DNA of 64,000 bases from an uncultured Eubacteriales bacterium (GCA_934675165.1 CAKUPP010000002.1:1-64000), one strand, 5' to 3'; shown: positions 18,401 to 29,653, counted from the first letter of the stretch. The notes: generated from the letters alone by a model not told the origin. A program made the numbers and translations.

Positions 18401-18471
18401 GCGTTTGATAAAAAAATATACAAATAGCATAAAACTCAAAAACACAGAAAACAATCCTTTTAAAACAAAGC

Positions 18472-18546
18472 AAAAAATAGTGAATAAAACAAATCTGTAA
18501 TAAGGCAAAGTTGCCAAAATAAAGAACAGACTGATTTATTCACTAT
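18472..18546 (-). terminator. Long-stem terminator of the V-ATPase operon
   Basis: On the minus strand ATAGTGAATAAA and its complement enclose about 50 nt that include an inner GGCAA/TTGCC stem, and the structure ends in a six-T run. It lies 150 bp past the last V-ATPase gene. The remainder of the 18315..18692 gap shows no gene. Confidence 0.7.
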
Positions 18547-18692
18547 AATCAAAATAATACAAAATACATATTTCAAGTAAGTAATTACTGCAATTCGTCA
18601 AAATAAAAATTAACCGTAGCTACTATCCATTAAAAATTTACAACCAAATAATATATCAAAAATATTCGCCTACATAAAAAACAAAACGCTTG

Positions 18693-19307
18693 TTAATCTT
18701 TTTTCTTTTTTATCACTTTAAGCCTTGAAAATTCTTCTCTTTCTTTTTCCTCTAAAGCATCTGTTATGGACTTAATAAGCTTTTCAAACCTGGGGATCAT
18801 TATATTTTTAAGTGCATTCGCTCGCTTTTGAGTTTTTTTAATATCTCGCGCAAGTAAATATGCACTAGTCTCAACTTCTGCTAATTTAGCCGTAAGCTCC
18901 CTAACTTCACGAAAACACAAATATGTTTTATCAAGATCCGAGTTAGAATCATAAAGTCCAAATGGAATAAAACTTTGTTTTTCTTGCTCCTTTATCGTAA
19001 TTATAGGTATTTCCACACCCATAACACTTTTAAAAGATATGCCTATATCTTTTTCTTCTGGTACAGCCTGAGACAATTCGTTACACACTCCAAGAGCTAT
19101 GTTTGCCTTTCTAAGTGTTGAAAAAGCTTTTTGATAAGTAGAATCTATCTTATTTTGAATTTCTTGTGCTCTATCAATAAGCGCCATCATCTCACGCACT
19201 AATATATTTCTTTTTCTATCAAGCAAATCAAAACCCAACTTTGCAAGATCATAAGACTTTTTTGTAGCGATTAAATTTCCTTTCGTAGGAGCCAACTGCA
19301 TTGCCAT
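18693..19307 (-). CDS. ntpD: V-type ATPase subunit D
   Basis: Subunit D is the central rotor shaft of V-type ATPase. The 204-residue protein is almost all helix and coiled coil, opens with the family motif APTKGNLI and has the LLKxK-like segment LDRKRNILVREMM. The C-terminal helix ends in a basic tail. It is the last gene of the operon, 16 bp after subunit B. Confidence 0.95.
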   Translation of the reverse strand: MAMQLAPTKGNLIATKKSYDLAKLGFDLLDRKRNILVREMMALIDRAQEIQNKIDSTYQKAFSTLRKANIALGVCNELSQAVPEEKDIGISFKSVMGVEIPIITIKEQEKQSFIPFGLYDSNSDLDKTYLCFREVRELTAKLAEVETSAYLLARDIKKTQKRANALKNIMIPRFEKLIKSITDALEEKEREEFSRLKVIKKKKD

Positions 19308-19323
19308 TTAAATCCCCCCTACG

Positions 19324-20793
19324 TTAATTTTCTTCATTTTCATCTATATCATCATCATTGTCTTCCATTTCAATATCGTCAAGAAAATCAATCTTATTTT
19401 TGCGTTCTAATAAATCTTTATCATCGATATAATATTTATCCAATGTTTCACCGCTAACACGATCAAGCTCTTGACGCGGAAGAGTAGAAAGAAGGCGCCA
19501 ACCAAGTTCCAAACTTCTCTCAATTGAACGATTTTCATTAAATCCCTGATTAATAAACTGTTTCTCAAATGCTTTACCAAAATTAATATAGAGCTTATCA
19601 ATAGGTGACAAGTCTTCTTCACCTATAACTGAAGCAAGTGCTCTAGCATCTTGTACTTTTGCATATGAAGCAAAAAGTTGATTTGCAAGCTCCGGGTGAT
19701 CAGCTCTAGTAAACCCTTCACCTATACCATCCTTCATAAGTCTAGACAAAGAAGGCAAAACTGAAATAGGTGGATAATAACCTTTCCTATCTATTGATCT
19801 ATCTAAAACTATTTGCCCCTCAGTAATATAGCCCGTTAAATCAGGCAATGGGTGTGTTATATCATCATTAGGCATAGTAAGAATAGGAATTTGAGTAACA
19901 GACCCGGTTTTGCCTTTTACCATTCCTGCACGTTCATAAAGTGACGCCAAATCCGAGTATAAATACCCGGGATAACCTTTTCTACCGGGGATCTCACCTT
20001 TAGATGAACTAAATTCTCGAAGCGCTTCAGCATAAGAAGTCATATCAGTCATAATAACCAAAACGTGCATATTAAGCTCAAAAGCAAGATATTCTGCAAT
20101 AGTGAGCGCACATCTAGGAGTAAGTATCCTTTCTATTACGGGATCATTTGAAAGATTGAGGTACATAACTACTCTTTCAATTACTCCCGATTCATCAAAT
20201 TTACGTCTAAAATACTCTGCAACATCATTCTTTACGCCCATAGCAGCAAAAACAATAGCCAAATTGCTACCTTCATCCCCTGAAAGTTTGGCTTGCCGCG
20301 CAATCTGAACCGCTAACTCATTATGCTTCATGCCTGAACTAGAAAATATGGGAAGTTTTTGCCCTCTGATAAGTGTAGAAAGCATATCAATCGCAGATAT
20401 GCCAGTATTGATATAGTTTCTAGGATAAATACGTGCTATTGGATTTATTGGTGTACCATTTATATTCATTTTTTTATGTGGAAATACTTTCCCCAGTTTA
20501 TCTATTGGCTCACCAGATCCATTAAAAACTCGACCTAAAATTTCAGGAGAAAGAGAAATTTCCATTGGCTTTCCTTTAAGTTTTACTTTCGTATTGGAAA
20601 GAGAAATAGAGTGTGTGCCTTCAAAAACTTGCACTACAACCTTATCTCCTTCTATTTGAACAATTCTTCCCTTTCGATAAGTTCCATCATCAATTTTTAT
20701 ATCAACAACTTCTTCATACGAAGCACCTTCAACACCCTCTAAAACAATTAAGGAACCACTTATTTCCTTTAAACCAACATAGTTAAGTATCAT
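19324..20793 (-). CDS. ntpB: V-type ATPase subunit B
   Basis: Subunit B is the non-catalytic nucleotide-site partner of subunit A in the A3B3 head. The 489-residue length is typical, with [12 protein letters not shown] near 90-100, [18 protein letters not shown] in the nucleotide domain, and [21 protein letters not shown]. It lacks a canonical P-loop, as expected for B. The C-terminal tail (after about 470) is very acidic ([18 protein letters not shown]), which is unusual for the family and may be disordered. Confidence 0.96.
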   Translation of the reverse strand: MILNYVGLKEISGSLIVLEGVEGASYEEVVDIKIDDGTYRKGRIVQIEGDKVVVQVFEGTHSISLSNTKVKLKGKPMEISLSPEILGRVFNGSGEPIDKLGKVFPHKKMNINGTPINPIARIYPRNYINTGISAIDMLSTLIRGQKLPIFSSSGMKHNELAVQIARQAKLSGDEGSNLAIVFAAMGVKNDVAEYFRRKFDESGVIERVVMYLNLSNDPVIERILTPRCALTIAEYLAFELNMHVLVIMTDMTSYAEALREFSSSKGEIPGRKGYPGYLYSDLASLYERAGMVKGKTGSVTQIPILTMPNDDITHPLPDLTGYITEGQIVLDRSIDRKGYYPPISVLPSLSRLMKDGIGEGFTRADHPELANQLFASYAKVQDARALASVIGEEDLSPIDKLYINFGKAFEKQFINQGFNENRSIERSLELGWRLLSTLPRQELDRVSGETLDKYYIDDKDLLERKNKIDFLDDIEMEDNDDDIDENEEN

Positions 20794-20812
20794 AAAATTT
20801 CACCTCCGATAT

Positions 20813-22579
20813 TTAAATTTTATTTTTTATTATTTTATTGACAATATCATCAATTTCTTTTTTGTACTCATCCAAAATTTCTAATTTATCATTGGGAACG
20901 TCATATTTAATTCTTGTAAGTTTATCAAATATGCCTGTTTCTAATACTGCCGAAATTGGAATGGACGCAGAAATAAGTTGGCGAGTTCTTTTATTTAAAT
21001 AGAGTATTATTTTCATCATTTTTTTCTGTTTACTAAGAGGAACAAATGTATCATCTTTGTGAAAAGCATTTTGCTGCAAAAAGCCGCTCCTTATTACCTT
21101 AGCAATTTCTATTATCAATTTTTGATCATCTGGTAGTACATCAGCACCAACGAGCTTTACAATTTCCATAAGTTTATCTTCTTCACTCAAAATCGAAGCT
21201 ATTTTTTTACGATATCGCACAAAAGATTCCCCATAATTCTTCACGTACCAAGGATCAAGGTCAATAAAATACTCGCTATAACTATTAATCCAATTGATTG
21301 CTGGGTAATGCCTAGCATATGCAAGCGATTTATCAAGTGCCCAAAAACACCTTACAAAACGTTTTGTGTTCTGTGTTACAGGTTCAGAAAAGTCTGAACC
21401 TTGCGGTGAAACCGCACCAATTATTGTAATAGACCCTTCCCCTTCACTCAAAGTTTTAACTCGTCCGGCTCTTTCATAAAACTCCGAGAGTCTGGAAGGA
21501 AGATATGGTGGGAATCCCTCTTCAGCTGGCATTTCTTCCAATCTACCAGAAATTTCTCTAAGTGCCTCTGCCCATCTCGAAGTAGAATCGGCCATAATTG
21601 CAACATCATATCCCATATCTCTATAATATTCTGCCAACGTAATACCAGTATAAATAGAAGCTTCTCTAGCTGCAACCGGCATATTTGATGTATTAGCTAT
21701 TAAAACTGTGCGTTCCGTCATTGGTTTTCCAGATTTAGGGTCTATAAGTTTTGAAAATTCGTCAACTACTTGACTCATTTCATTTCCACGTTCTCCGCAA
21801 CCTACATAAACAATTATGTCTGCATCACACCATTTTGCAAGTTGATGTTGCGTCATTGTTTTTCCGGTTCCAAATCCTCCAGGTACAGCTGCAGCACCAC
21901 CTTTAGCAATCGGAAACAATGTATCTATAATTCTTTGTCCGGTAATAAGAGGTATATTTGACGGTAACCTTTTACTTATAGGTCTCGCAAACCGTATTGG
22001 CCAATATTGACACATTGTGAGATCTTGAATCTCACCTCTTGCATTTTTAATTTTAACAATAGTATCACTTACTTTGTGCATACCACTATTAGCAACCTCT
22101 ACTACTTCACCTCTTACATTGGGAGGAACCATACACTTGTGTGTAATTATTGAAGTTTCTGGACAAGATGCATATATTGTGCCCGGTTCGAGGTGATCTC
22201 CTACTCTCACTAAAACTTCAGTTTCCCAAAGTTTATCTTCACTAAGTGAAGAAACGCTACATCCTCTCGATATAAATGATCCGCTTTTTTCTTCTATAGA
22301 CTTAAGCGGACGTTCTATTCCATCAAATATATTATTGAGTATCCCTGGGCCAAGGCATGCTTTCATTGGCCCTTTTGTTCCTTCAACGGGCTCACCTGGG
22401 CGAAGTCCCGTAGTTTCTTCATAGACCTGTATAGTCGTAAAATCATCTGTAACTCCTATTACTTCTCCAATAAGTCTTTCGTTACCCACGTAAACCATTT
22501 CCATCATTGAAAACGATTTGGTGTTCTTTACGGTTACAACAGGGCCATTTATTCCATATATAACATTATTTTCATTCAT
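20813..22579 (-). CDS. ntpA: V-type ATPase catalytic subunit A
   Basis: Subunit A hydrolyses or makes ATP in the A3B3 head. The 588 residues include the A-specific bulge (about 110-190) and the P-loop GGFGTGKT at 234-241. GCGERGNEM and SRWAEALREISGRLEEMPAEEG carry further catalytic residues. It sits between subunits E and B. The upstream 80 bp holds a weak spacer but no terminator, so it is within the operon. Confidence 0.97.
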   Translation of the reverse strand: MNENNVIYGINGPVVTVKNTKSFSMMEMVYVGNERLIGEVIGVTDDFTTIQVYEETTGLRPGEPVEGTKGPMKACLGPGILNNIFDGIERPLKSIEEKSGSFISRGCSVSSLSEDKLWETEVLVRVGDHLEPGTIYASCPETSIITHKCMVPPNVRGEVVEVANSGMHKVSDTIVKIKNARGEIQDLTMCQYWPIRFARPISKRLPSNIPLITGQRIIDTLFPIAKGGAAAVPGGFGTGKTMTQHQLAKWCDADIIVYVGCGERGNEMSQVVDEFSKLIDPKSGKPMTERTVLIANTSNMPVAAREASIYTGITLAEYYRDMGYDVAIMADSTSRWAEALREISGRLEEMPAEEGFPPYLPSRLSEFYERAGRVKTLSEGEGSITIIGAVSPQGSDFSEPVTQNTKRFVRCFWALDKSLAYARHYPAINWINSYSEYFIDLDPWYVKNYGESFVRYRKKIASILSEEDKLMEIVKLVGADVLPDDQKLIIEIAKVIRSGFLQQNAFHKDDTFVPLSKQKKMMKIILYLNKRTRQLISASIPISAVLETGIFDKLTRIKYDVPNDKLEILDEYKKEIDDIVNKIIKNKI

Positions 22580-22660
22580 AATCGGTTACAGAAGCGCTTC
22601 ACAGATCTAAAACACTGCCGCGCTCACTCCTCCTTATCATCTTAATGGTCAAAAACTGTT

Positions 22661-23254
22661 TTAAACCAACAAAATTCCAAAATTCGCCGCTGCCCAATCC
22701 TCTTGTTCTTTCAATTTTGCATCCAGAGTCTCATCTGCTATAAGACCCATCATGCTACTGCACCCTCTGAGCCCACCAATCAAAATACTATCATCATCTA
22801 ACACTTCACAATTTCTACCGAATGATTTCTTAATATCCTCTGCATATTTAAGATCATCTTTTTTTACCAATATTTTCACATCATTTTCACTCAAAACTTT
22901 TGAAACTTTTAAAGCGTAACTTTTAAGTGATTCTAAATATTCTGGTGTAGCAGTATAACTTACAAGCTTTTCTCTGCACTCTCTGAAAATATCTTTCATC
23001 ATTTGGCGACGGCGCTGAGAAACTCGCTTTCTTTCTTCTAATTCTTTATGCGAAACTTCTATAACAATTTTGTTTTTCATACTCACAAGTTCTCTTTGAA
23101 TCATGTTATTTACGTCTTCAATTATTTCTGCTTCTGCTTTTTTCATTTCCTTTTCTTCTATCTCTTTTATTTCATCTGTTATTTTACTACGACGTCTTTT
23201 AGCATATTTATCAATCGCATTTAGGAAATTGCTCGATTTAAAGCTTTTATGCAT
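22661..23254 (-). CDS. ntpE: V-type ATPase subunit E
   Basis: Subunit E forms the peripheral stalk with the G/H-type subunit. The 197-residue protein has a long charged helix (about 15-115; EIKEIEEKEMKKAEAEII) followed by a globular C-terminus (IGGLRGCSSMMGLIADETLDAKLKEQ) typical of E subunits. Position between F and A supports it. Confidence 0.9.
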   Translation of the reverse strand: MHKSFKSSNFLNAIDKYAKRRRSKITDEIKEIEEKEMKKAEAEIIEDVNNMIQRELVSMKNKIVIEVSHKELEERKRVSQRRRQMMKDIFRECREKLVSYTATPEYLESLKSYALKVSKVLSENDVKILVKKDDLKYAEDIKKSFGRNCEVLDDDSILIGGLRGCSSMMGLIADETLDAKLKEQEDWAAANFGILLV

Positions 23255-23281
23255 TTTTCTGCCCTCCTTTTTTAGGTAAAA

Positions 23282-23590
23282 TCAAATTTTAAGGCCTATT
23301 GCCTCTCTTATATATTTTGTTATTGAATCTTTTTTGCTGCTTTGAGATCTTCCATCAGGTATTTCTATTATGAGGGGTATTTTATGGCTGCTTTTTAAAC
23401 TATAAATAAGTTCGGAGCAAAGCTTTGCGAGCTTTTCAGTAATAAGCACTATGGCAACGTCATTTTTCTCAATCGCAGAATAAAGGGCTTTTGCCGCTTC
23501 ATCTGAAGTACGAGCAATTACACCCTTTATTCCAGCCAAACGCATACCTACGAGCGTATCTGTATTGTCACTTATAAGTTCAAAGCGCAT
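23282..23590 (-). CDS. ntpG: V-type ATPase subunit F
   Basis: This 102-residue protein has the small Rossmann-like fold of subunit F (MRFELISDNTDTLVGMRLAG, DVAIVLITEKLA, IPLIIEIPDGR). F caps the rotor shaft and modulates activity. It starts 5 bp after the K subunit stop. NtpG is the Enterococcus name for this subunit. Confidence 0.9.
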   Translation of the reverse strand: MRFELISDNTDTLVGMRLAGIKGVIARTSDEAAKALYSAIEKNDVAIVLITEKLAKLCSELIYSLKSSHKIPLIIEIPDGRSQSSKKDSITKYIREAIGLKI

Positions 23591-23594
23591 ACTT

Positions 23595-24101
<507 letters not shown>

Positions 24102-24109
24102 TTAATATT

Positions 24110-26071
24110 TTAATTTATTTTCTCTGAAACAATAGGTGTGAAAGGCCTTCCCTGACCTTCAAAAAATTTACTAAACATCTCATAAAACTCAAGTCTTACA
24201 ACCTGTATCCCAGCAACTAAAGCTTCTAGTGCGGTAACAATCAAATTTCCTATAACCAATGTTATAATCGCCCCGGGGCCACTAAACATATCTGCAATCG
24301 TAAATACAACCATCATCATACCTGCATGTACCAAAACAAATGCACCAACTCTTAAAAATGACATTGTATTAGTTATAAAACTAAGCACTACTTCAAAAAG
24401 TTCAAAAAAGCTCTGTGGTAAATAATCTGCCCAACTTTCTGGCTTCCAATCTTTCTGACCATTTACAATTTTAATGAGTATTTCACTAAACATCAAAAGA
24501 ATAAGCGGCACTATCATTAGAAAAAACACGTATAATTTTGTAATCACTCCAGTATGCAGTGCAAGCATATCCACAATCATAAACACTAGTGAAATATAAA
24601 ATACCATTCCACAAAAACCTCTAGAACCAAAAATAGCTTCTCCGTAGTTTTTTTGTTTTACAAGAGAACAAATTCCAAGCACCATTGAAATTATAAGCAA
24701 AACTATCCCAATTGCTACTGCAGAATAAATAATGGTATCCGTACTCGAAGCATCCATAACTTCAATCGGTTTTTTACTAAGTCCAAATACGTTTTTATAA
24801 AATGGATCAAGGGCATGTTCGAATCCAAAAACCGATCCAAAAAAAGTACCAAAAAAGGCTGAAGATATTCCACACGGAATAAGCATTTTTCCAAGTGCCA
24901 TCTTTTTAAATTTCCACATTAGATACCCAACAACCGAAACCAAAATTCCCTGCCCAAGATCTGCGAACATTATTCCAAAAAGGAGTGTATAAGTAATAGC
25001 TACAAATGCAGTAGGATCAAGTTCATTATAAGATGGTGTACCATAAGTATCAACCAAAAATTCAAACGGCCTAAAAATTTTATTGTTTTTAAGCTTTACA
25101 GGTGGGCGATGTTCCAAAACATTCTTACCTTCTTCAGTAGAATACTCTACCGATTTGATCTTACTTATTCTTTTTGTAAATTCTTCTAAATTTTCACTTG
25201 GAACCCAACCCACAAGGATAAAAGTATCGTTATATTTTGCAACATATGATTTGATTTCAAAATAATCACTAAATTGCTTTACCTTTGTGTAAAACTTCAT
25301 GCATTGATCTTTCTGAGAATTCCAAAAATTTGCAAGCTTTTGATCTATTTCTTTAATCTTTTTATCATTTTCATTAATTAAATCACAGAGATAACTAATT
25401 TGATCAACTGGAACTTTATCACATGACTCAACTTCAATCTCTTCAAAGTAAAGAGAAGAAAACACTCTGTCAACTTCATCTCTATTCTCAAGTGGTGCAA
25501 AATAAATTCCCCACTGATATTGTTCATCTGCACCAAAAGGGAAAAACATCAGATCCAAACCATTTTCAGCACTTTTTCTAGCTATTTGAGCATACTTAAA
25601 ATACGCAGATCTTGGCATCTTTCCAAAATGGGCTTTTGTATACTCACAAGAAACAATATCTTGAATTTTTTCTTTTAGATCAGAAAAATGTTTAAGTTTT
25701 TCTATTTCCTTTTTATATTTTTCACAATCTTTCAACAAACAATTTTTTTCTGAAACAAAATTTTGAACATTCTCAAAAACGTAATTTGAATATCGTTCAA
25801 TTTTACTCTTGCTAATGTGAAAATCACTTATATCTGTTTTCTCAGGTTTTGAAGAACACAATCGGATTACAGTCTCCAATTTTTTGAGTGGTTCTGCGTA
25901 AAAATTTTCTTCTGACAATGCAGAAAATTTATCTGTATTTGAATAAAATGAAAAAACATTATCTGGCTCAAAAGACGCAGAATCGCCACAAGCATTGATA
26001 AGCTCATCAATTTGCTGTAAAGGGCCTATCATACTTATAAAATTCATTTTAGAAACTGACATTTGATACAT
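24110..26071 (-). CDS. ntpI: V-type ATPase subunit I (a)
   Basis: Subunit I is the stator that provides the ion half-channels. The 653 residues split into a soluble coiled-coil arm (1-330) and about seven membrane helices (GIMFADLGQGILVSVVGYLM onward). SFLRVGAFVLVHAGM contains the conserved Arg facing the rotor ring. The C-terminal LEALVAGIQVVRLEFYEMF and FEGQGRPFTPI are strong family marks. Confidence 0.96.
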   Translation of the reverse strand: MYQMSVSKMNFISMIGPLQQIDELINACGDSASFEPDNVFSFYSNTDKFSALSEENFYAEPLKKLETVIRLCSSKPEKTDISDFHISKSKIERYSNYVFENVQNFVSEKNCLLKDCEKYKKEIEKLKHFSDLKEKIQDIVSCEYTKAHFGKMPRSAYFKYAQIARKSAENGLDLMFFPFGADEQYQWGIYFAPLENRDEVDRVFSSLYFEEIEVESCDKVPVDQISYLCDLINENDKKIKEIDQKLANFWNSQKDQCMKFYTKVKQFSDYFEIKSYVAKYNDTFILVGWVPSENLEEFTKRISKIKSVEYSTEEGKNVLEHRPPVKLKNNKIFRPFEFLVDTYGTPSYNELDPTAFVAITYTLLFGIMFADLGQGILVSVVGYLMWKFKKMALGKMLIPCGISSAFFGTFFGSVFGFEHALDPFYKNVFGLSKKPIEVMDASSTDTIIYSAVAIGIVLLIISMVLGICSLVKQKNYGEAIFGSRGFCGMVFYISLVFMIVDMLALHTGVITKLYVFFLMIVPLILLMFSEILIKIVNGQKDWKPESWADYLPQSFFELFEVVLSFITNTMSFLRVGAFVLVHAGMMMVVFTIADMFSGPGAIITLVIGNLIVTALEALVAGIQVVRLEFYEMFSKFFEGQGRPFTPIVSEKIN

Positions 26072-26101
26072 ACCTCACTTTTCAAACTTATATTTGCAAG
26101 T

Positions 26102-27166
26102 CTATATTATAAGCATTTTTCGTATTTCCTCAGGTGGAAGTCGATATTTAATACCCTCTATTATGTTGGTAACATTCATAATTTCAATTTCTTTAAGAAA
26201 AATATACGATATTAATACCACCGGAGGTGACAATGAAAAACGAATATTATGACGACATTTTACAAATCTCATATTAAGCGGCACCTTATCTATTACATCG
26301 AGTCCTCTTGAAAACCATTTTTTCCCCATCTTTGTCTTTTTCATGTCAATCATCATTTGCTTATCATTTGGAGAATTTATAAAATTTCCAAGTAATTCAA
26401 AATCCAACGCTCCATATTTTATTAAAGCAGAATTCATGTATTCAGGACTAAGGGCATAAAATTTTTTCATTCTTACTATTCTTACAAGATTGCTAAGATC
26501 TATATAAAGTTTAAAAAAGTCCGTAAGTTCCTGACGTGCCTTGCCCTTGACATACTTGTTTATAACATCAAACACAATTTCATACAAATGATTATAAAGT
26601 GCTGTTTCCATCAAAGTCAGATCAACGTTTTGTCCTTTTTTAGGCTTTAAAGGTTCCAAAACTTTATAATAATGAGAATCTTTAATTACTTTCAAAAAAT
26701 CATCATATGTATTCACATACTTAAGAGACCTCAAATCAACTCTGGCGTGGCTGTAAAAAAACTCCGGAATCGTATGGATGTATTCTCCTGATTTTCCGGC
26801 AACAATCAACATCAAGCTATGCATGAGCTGTTCTATCTCTGCTCGAGCAATGATATACTCAAAAAAATGTTCCCCCACTGAAATATCATATCTACCCAAA
26901 AGTTCGAAATCAACAAAAAGTTTTTTCCTTAACCTTTCTTCTATCTCAACTCTGTGTACCATATTTTCATTTATATCACCCAAGACATCAGCATAACTCG
27001 TTTTTCTCTTAAGGTAAGAGGCCACATCCGAAATACTCTTACAAACCAACAAATCTGAATATCCGTTTTCTTTTATCCCCTTACCATATAGTGCACGTGC
27101 TTTTGAAAGCACAGCATTAGCTGCATATGAAATCATAATATTCAGCGAGTGCTTTTTTACTCGCAA
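26102..27166 (-). CDS. ntpC: V-type ATPase subunit C (d)
   Basis: Subunit C links the rotor shaft to the K ring. The 354-residue helical protein fits the family in length; it opens with YAANAVLSKARALYGKG and has repeated helical segments (TALYNHLYEIVFDVINKYVKG, PEEIRKMLII at the end). It lies between the stalk subunit and subunit I. Confidence 0.9.
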   Translation of the reverse strand: MRVKKHSLNIMISYAANAVLSKARALYGKGIKENGYSDLLVCKSISDVASYLKRKTSYADVLGDINENMVHRVEIEERLRKKLFVDFELLGRYDISVGEHFFEYIIARAEIEQLMHSLMLIVAGKSGEYIHTIPEFFYSHARVDLRSLKYVNTYDDFLKVIKDSHYYKVLEPLKPKKGQNVDLTLMETALYNHLYEIVFDVINKYVKGKARQELTDFFKLYIDLSNLVRIVRMKKFYALSPEYMNSALIKYGALDFELLGNFINSPNDKQMMIDMKKTKMGKKWFSRGLDVIDKVPLNMRFVKCRHNIRFSLSPPVVLISYIFLKEIEIMNVTNIIEGIKYRLPPEEIRKMLII

Positions 27167-27199
27167 TTGTTCACCACCATTACTGTAAATTTTTGAACC

Positions 27200-27511
27200 T
27201 CACTGTTTTATCACTCTATATACTATTGTATTTATCCACTTAGCTTTATTTTGGGAATAAATTTCTTCAATACGATCGTATTTTTGTCTATAAGAATTTT
27301 CTATTACTTTAAGCCTCAAACACGCATTAACTTTTTCTTCTTTTTCAAGATTTTTTATATTTGCTCGTGCTTTTTCGAGATATTCTTCTCGCTTCTTACC
27401 CTTCATATCGCTTATTTTTTGCTGAGAATCAATCTTGAGTTGATTATCACGAACAAGATTTTCTTTAGCTTGTTTGTCAAGCTCAATAATACGCTTTATC
27501 ATATCCTCCAT
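27200..27511 (-). CDS. V-type ATPase peripheral stalk subunit (G/H type)
   Basis: This is the first gene of the operon, 103 residues, nearly all charged coiled coil (KIDSQQKISDMKGKKREEYL) with no signal peptide. This is the partner of subunit E in the peripheral stalk. The family is poorly conserved, so position and shape carry the call. A GGAGG-type site and a promoter precede it. Confidence 0.78.
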   Translation of the reverse strand: MEDMIKRIIELDKQAKENLVRDNQLKIDSQQKISDMKGKKREEYLEKARANIKNLEKEEKVNACLRLKVIENSYRQKYDRIEEIYSQNKAKWINTIVYRVIKQ

Positions 27512-27573
27512 TACAACTTAACACCCCCATTTTTACAAAAAATTTTACAAACAAAATTTTTTGTTCACTTAGA

Positions 27574-27601
27574 ATTATGATACAAATATTTTAAATGTCA
27601 A
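27574..27601 (-). promoter_or_regulatory. Promoter of the V-ATPase operon
   Basis: TTGACA and CATAAT are spaced by 16 bp on the minus strand, about 63 bp before the first gene. Confidence 0.7.
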
Positions 27602-27889
27602 TAGATAATTATAAATTTTTATAATTTTTTTATCCCCCTAAACAATAAAGCAACATAAAACATAGAAAAAACGTACCAATCAATGTATAAATCGATACCA
27701 AAAAATCACAATAATGTGTACATTTAAAAAGTATACACAAAAATAAATATTTAGCATATATTGTAAATTTTATTCGGTACATATAATGGTATACACATTT
27801 TAAAATAATTATAAATCAGCATATCACCATTTTTCAATTTCACAGTCGCATAACTATCTATTGTGCCACTCATATTTTAAACAAAATTA
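27602..27889. other. Gene-free AT-rich spacer
   Basis: This is very AT-rich, with two short GTATAC-containing stretches but no open frame or promoter I would defend. Confidence 0.5.
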
Positions 27890-27926
27890 AAATCCAGTTA
27901 GGATTCATATCAAAACTGGATTTTTT
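27890..27926. terminator. Terminator after the first GT8-ricin gene
   Basis: AAATCCAGTT and its exact complement flank a 14-nt loop. T runs lie on both sides, so it can end the leftward gene (stop at 27935). Confidence 0.85.
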
Positions 27927-27934
27927 AGGTTCAT

Positions 27935-29440
27935 CTAAACAAATCTAAACCTCTGAGCCGCTGTTTCATTTCCTTGCCAACAACGAATATTTGTTCCCTT
28001 CTTTGTATTTGCACTCTGAACATCCATAACAAGGCCATTACATTTTGATATGATGTAATAATTACCATTACCAGAGTTTACTATAAACCATTTTTGAGCG
28101 TCTGAACCATTGTAATCGTACTGCCAAATATTGGTGCCAATTTTATTTTCACCATATTGAACATCCAAATATTTTCCAGAACATTGCGATTGAATTGTGT
28201 AACATCCTTCACCAACATATCTAACATTAAATTTTTGTGCAGGTGTCCAATTTCTTTCCCAAAGTCTCACGTTTGCCCCTGTTTTATAACTTGCTTGTTC
28301 AATATCAACAGCAGTGTAATAAGATAACTCACTGAGTAAATAATATTCCCCATCTCTTATGGCATGCCTTTGTTTTATATCATCAAAATATCCCGTTTTT
28401 TCAGCATATCTCCACCATTTTTCTCTGTGAGATGCTTTAGATTCCTTCCATGGCTTTTTAACACAGTGTAATATACAAGGATCACACCAAGCATTCCAAA
28501 CTTCACCAGCACTATATCTATTCCAAGCAACCAAACTATTGCAATAGTAATCTACTTCCCATACAGGCAAATTAAACATACCAAATTTTGGCGGAATTAA
28601 GCCTATATTTCTATAACACACTCTGTTTATAACTGTTTGATCGTGTTCAGGAAGCCAATTATTACGTATGTAATCATTAAATTTTTCAATTACATGATCT
28701 TGTCTCAGTTTATTCAAATTTGCAATCATAACACCATCACAAATATAATGGTCATTATCCGTACCGCCAGTACGTTCTGAACTGGGGAAATCCAAAAGTC
28801 CTCTGTAATATAATCCGTCCATATTCAAATTATACATTTCAGTTAAATCATGTAGTGTAATTGTATCGCCATCTATCCAAATCATCTTATCAATATATGG
28901 AAAAACTTCAGACATAGCAAGTCTATAATATGCCGGAGTGGTTATACGGTTATCAGTGTATGCACCCACGAACATATCTTTCATATTCACCAAATTGATA
29001 AAACAATTTTTATACTTTCTTTCAAGGTCACTAAGTTTATTTTTGTTTTCTTGAGAAAAATTATCTGGATGCATTATATAAAAATCATATTTAGTATTAA
29101 AATTAGCATTTTCAACAGCAGATATTATAGCTATCATTGTCGGATATATGTAACCATCATCTAATGCCATCGCCACAGGTATTCTTCCAGCATGTTCCTT
29201 CAAAAAATTCTCCCTGCGAAGAGCTTCTTCATCCACTTTAACCTCTTTTTGTTGAGGTATTGTTTGCGGCAATATATTTTCTTCATCAGAAGTTTTAGAA
29301 ATTTGATCAGTCGCTTGTGGTAGTACATCCACTACATCATCAAAAGTTTCAATCATTTGAGCCATACATCTCAAATTCCACGATAATATCGAAATAAAAG
29401 AAAAAATCAAAATCAAAAACTTAAAATTCACTTTTTTCAC
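27935..29440 (-). CDS. Exported GT8 glycosyltransferase with ricin-B-type lectin domain
   Basis: The protein has a signal peptide (MKKVNFKFLILIFSFISILSW), a GT8 domain and a C-terminal ricin-type trefoil. GT8 marks are VAMALDDGYIYP, the metal-binding DGD in MIWIDGDTI (about residue 190), DGVMIANL, and the late HCVKKPW. The trefoil (about 370 to the end) has the repeated YYIISKCNG and AQKF/W elements of carbohydrate-binding lectins. The start is taken as GTG 29440, eight bases from a GAGGAG site; ATG 29446 is closer to that site than usual. GT8 enzymes need nucleotide sugars, so export implies action where these exist, such as a eukaryotic host cell. A paralogue follows upstream. Confidence 0.85.
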   Translation of the reverse strand: MKKVNFKFLILIFSFISILSWNLRCMAQMIETFDDVVDVLPQATDQISKTSDEENILPQTIPQQKEVKVDEEALRRENFLKEHAGRIPVAMALDDGYIYPTMIAIISAVENANFNTKYDFYIMHPDNFSQENKNKLSDLERKYKNCFINLVNMKDMFVGAYTDNRITTPAYYRLAMSEVFPYIDKMIWIDGDTITLHDLTEMYNLNMDGLYYRGLLDFPSSERTGGTDNDHYICDGVMIANLNKLRQDHVIEKFNDYIRNNWLPEHDQTVINRVCYRNIGLIPPKFGMFNLPVWEVDYYCNSLVAWNRYSAGEVWNAWCDPCILHCVKKPWKESKASHREKWWRYAEKTGYFDDIKQRHAIRDGEYYLLSELSYYTAVDIEQASYKTGANVRLWERNWTPAQKFNVRYVGEGCYTIQSQCSGKYLDVQYGENKIGTNIWQYDYNGSDAQKWFIVNSGNGNYYIISKCNGLVMDVQSANTKKGTNIRCWQGNETAAQRFRFV

Positions 29441-29653
29441 ATTCATCACTCCTCAAAATTCCAAAAAATCTTTTCTTTAGACATATCTGAAATATAAAAA
29501 TCGCTGTTTAATATCCCTCCTTTATAAGTTTGATTTTAAATATATAATTTGCATAAAAAATTATATCAAATATTTATAAATTTTTCAACTAATTATATAT
29601 TTTTTATTATATTTAGCCAAATCGATTCGTGATTTATATATAAAAATTAAGAA

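Noticed and set aside
21830..21900. Unusual P-loop GGFGTGKT in V-ATPase subunit A
   Set aside because: It differs from the textbook GPFGSGKT, but I recall this variant in other clostridial V-ATPases; all other motifs are intact.
27700..27800. GTATAC-containing inverted stretches as an operator or replication element
   Set aside because: Pairing is imperfect and the sequence is so AT-rich that such matches are expected by chance.
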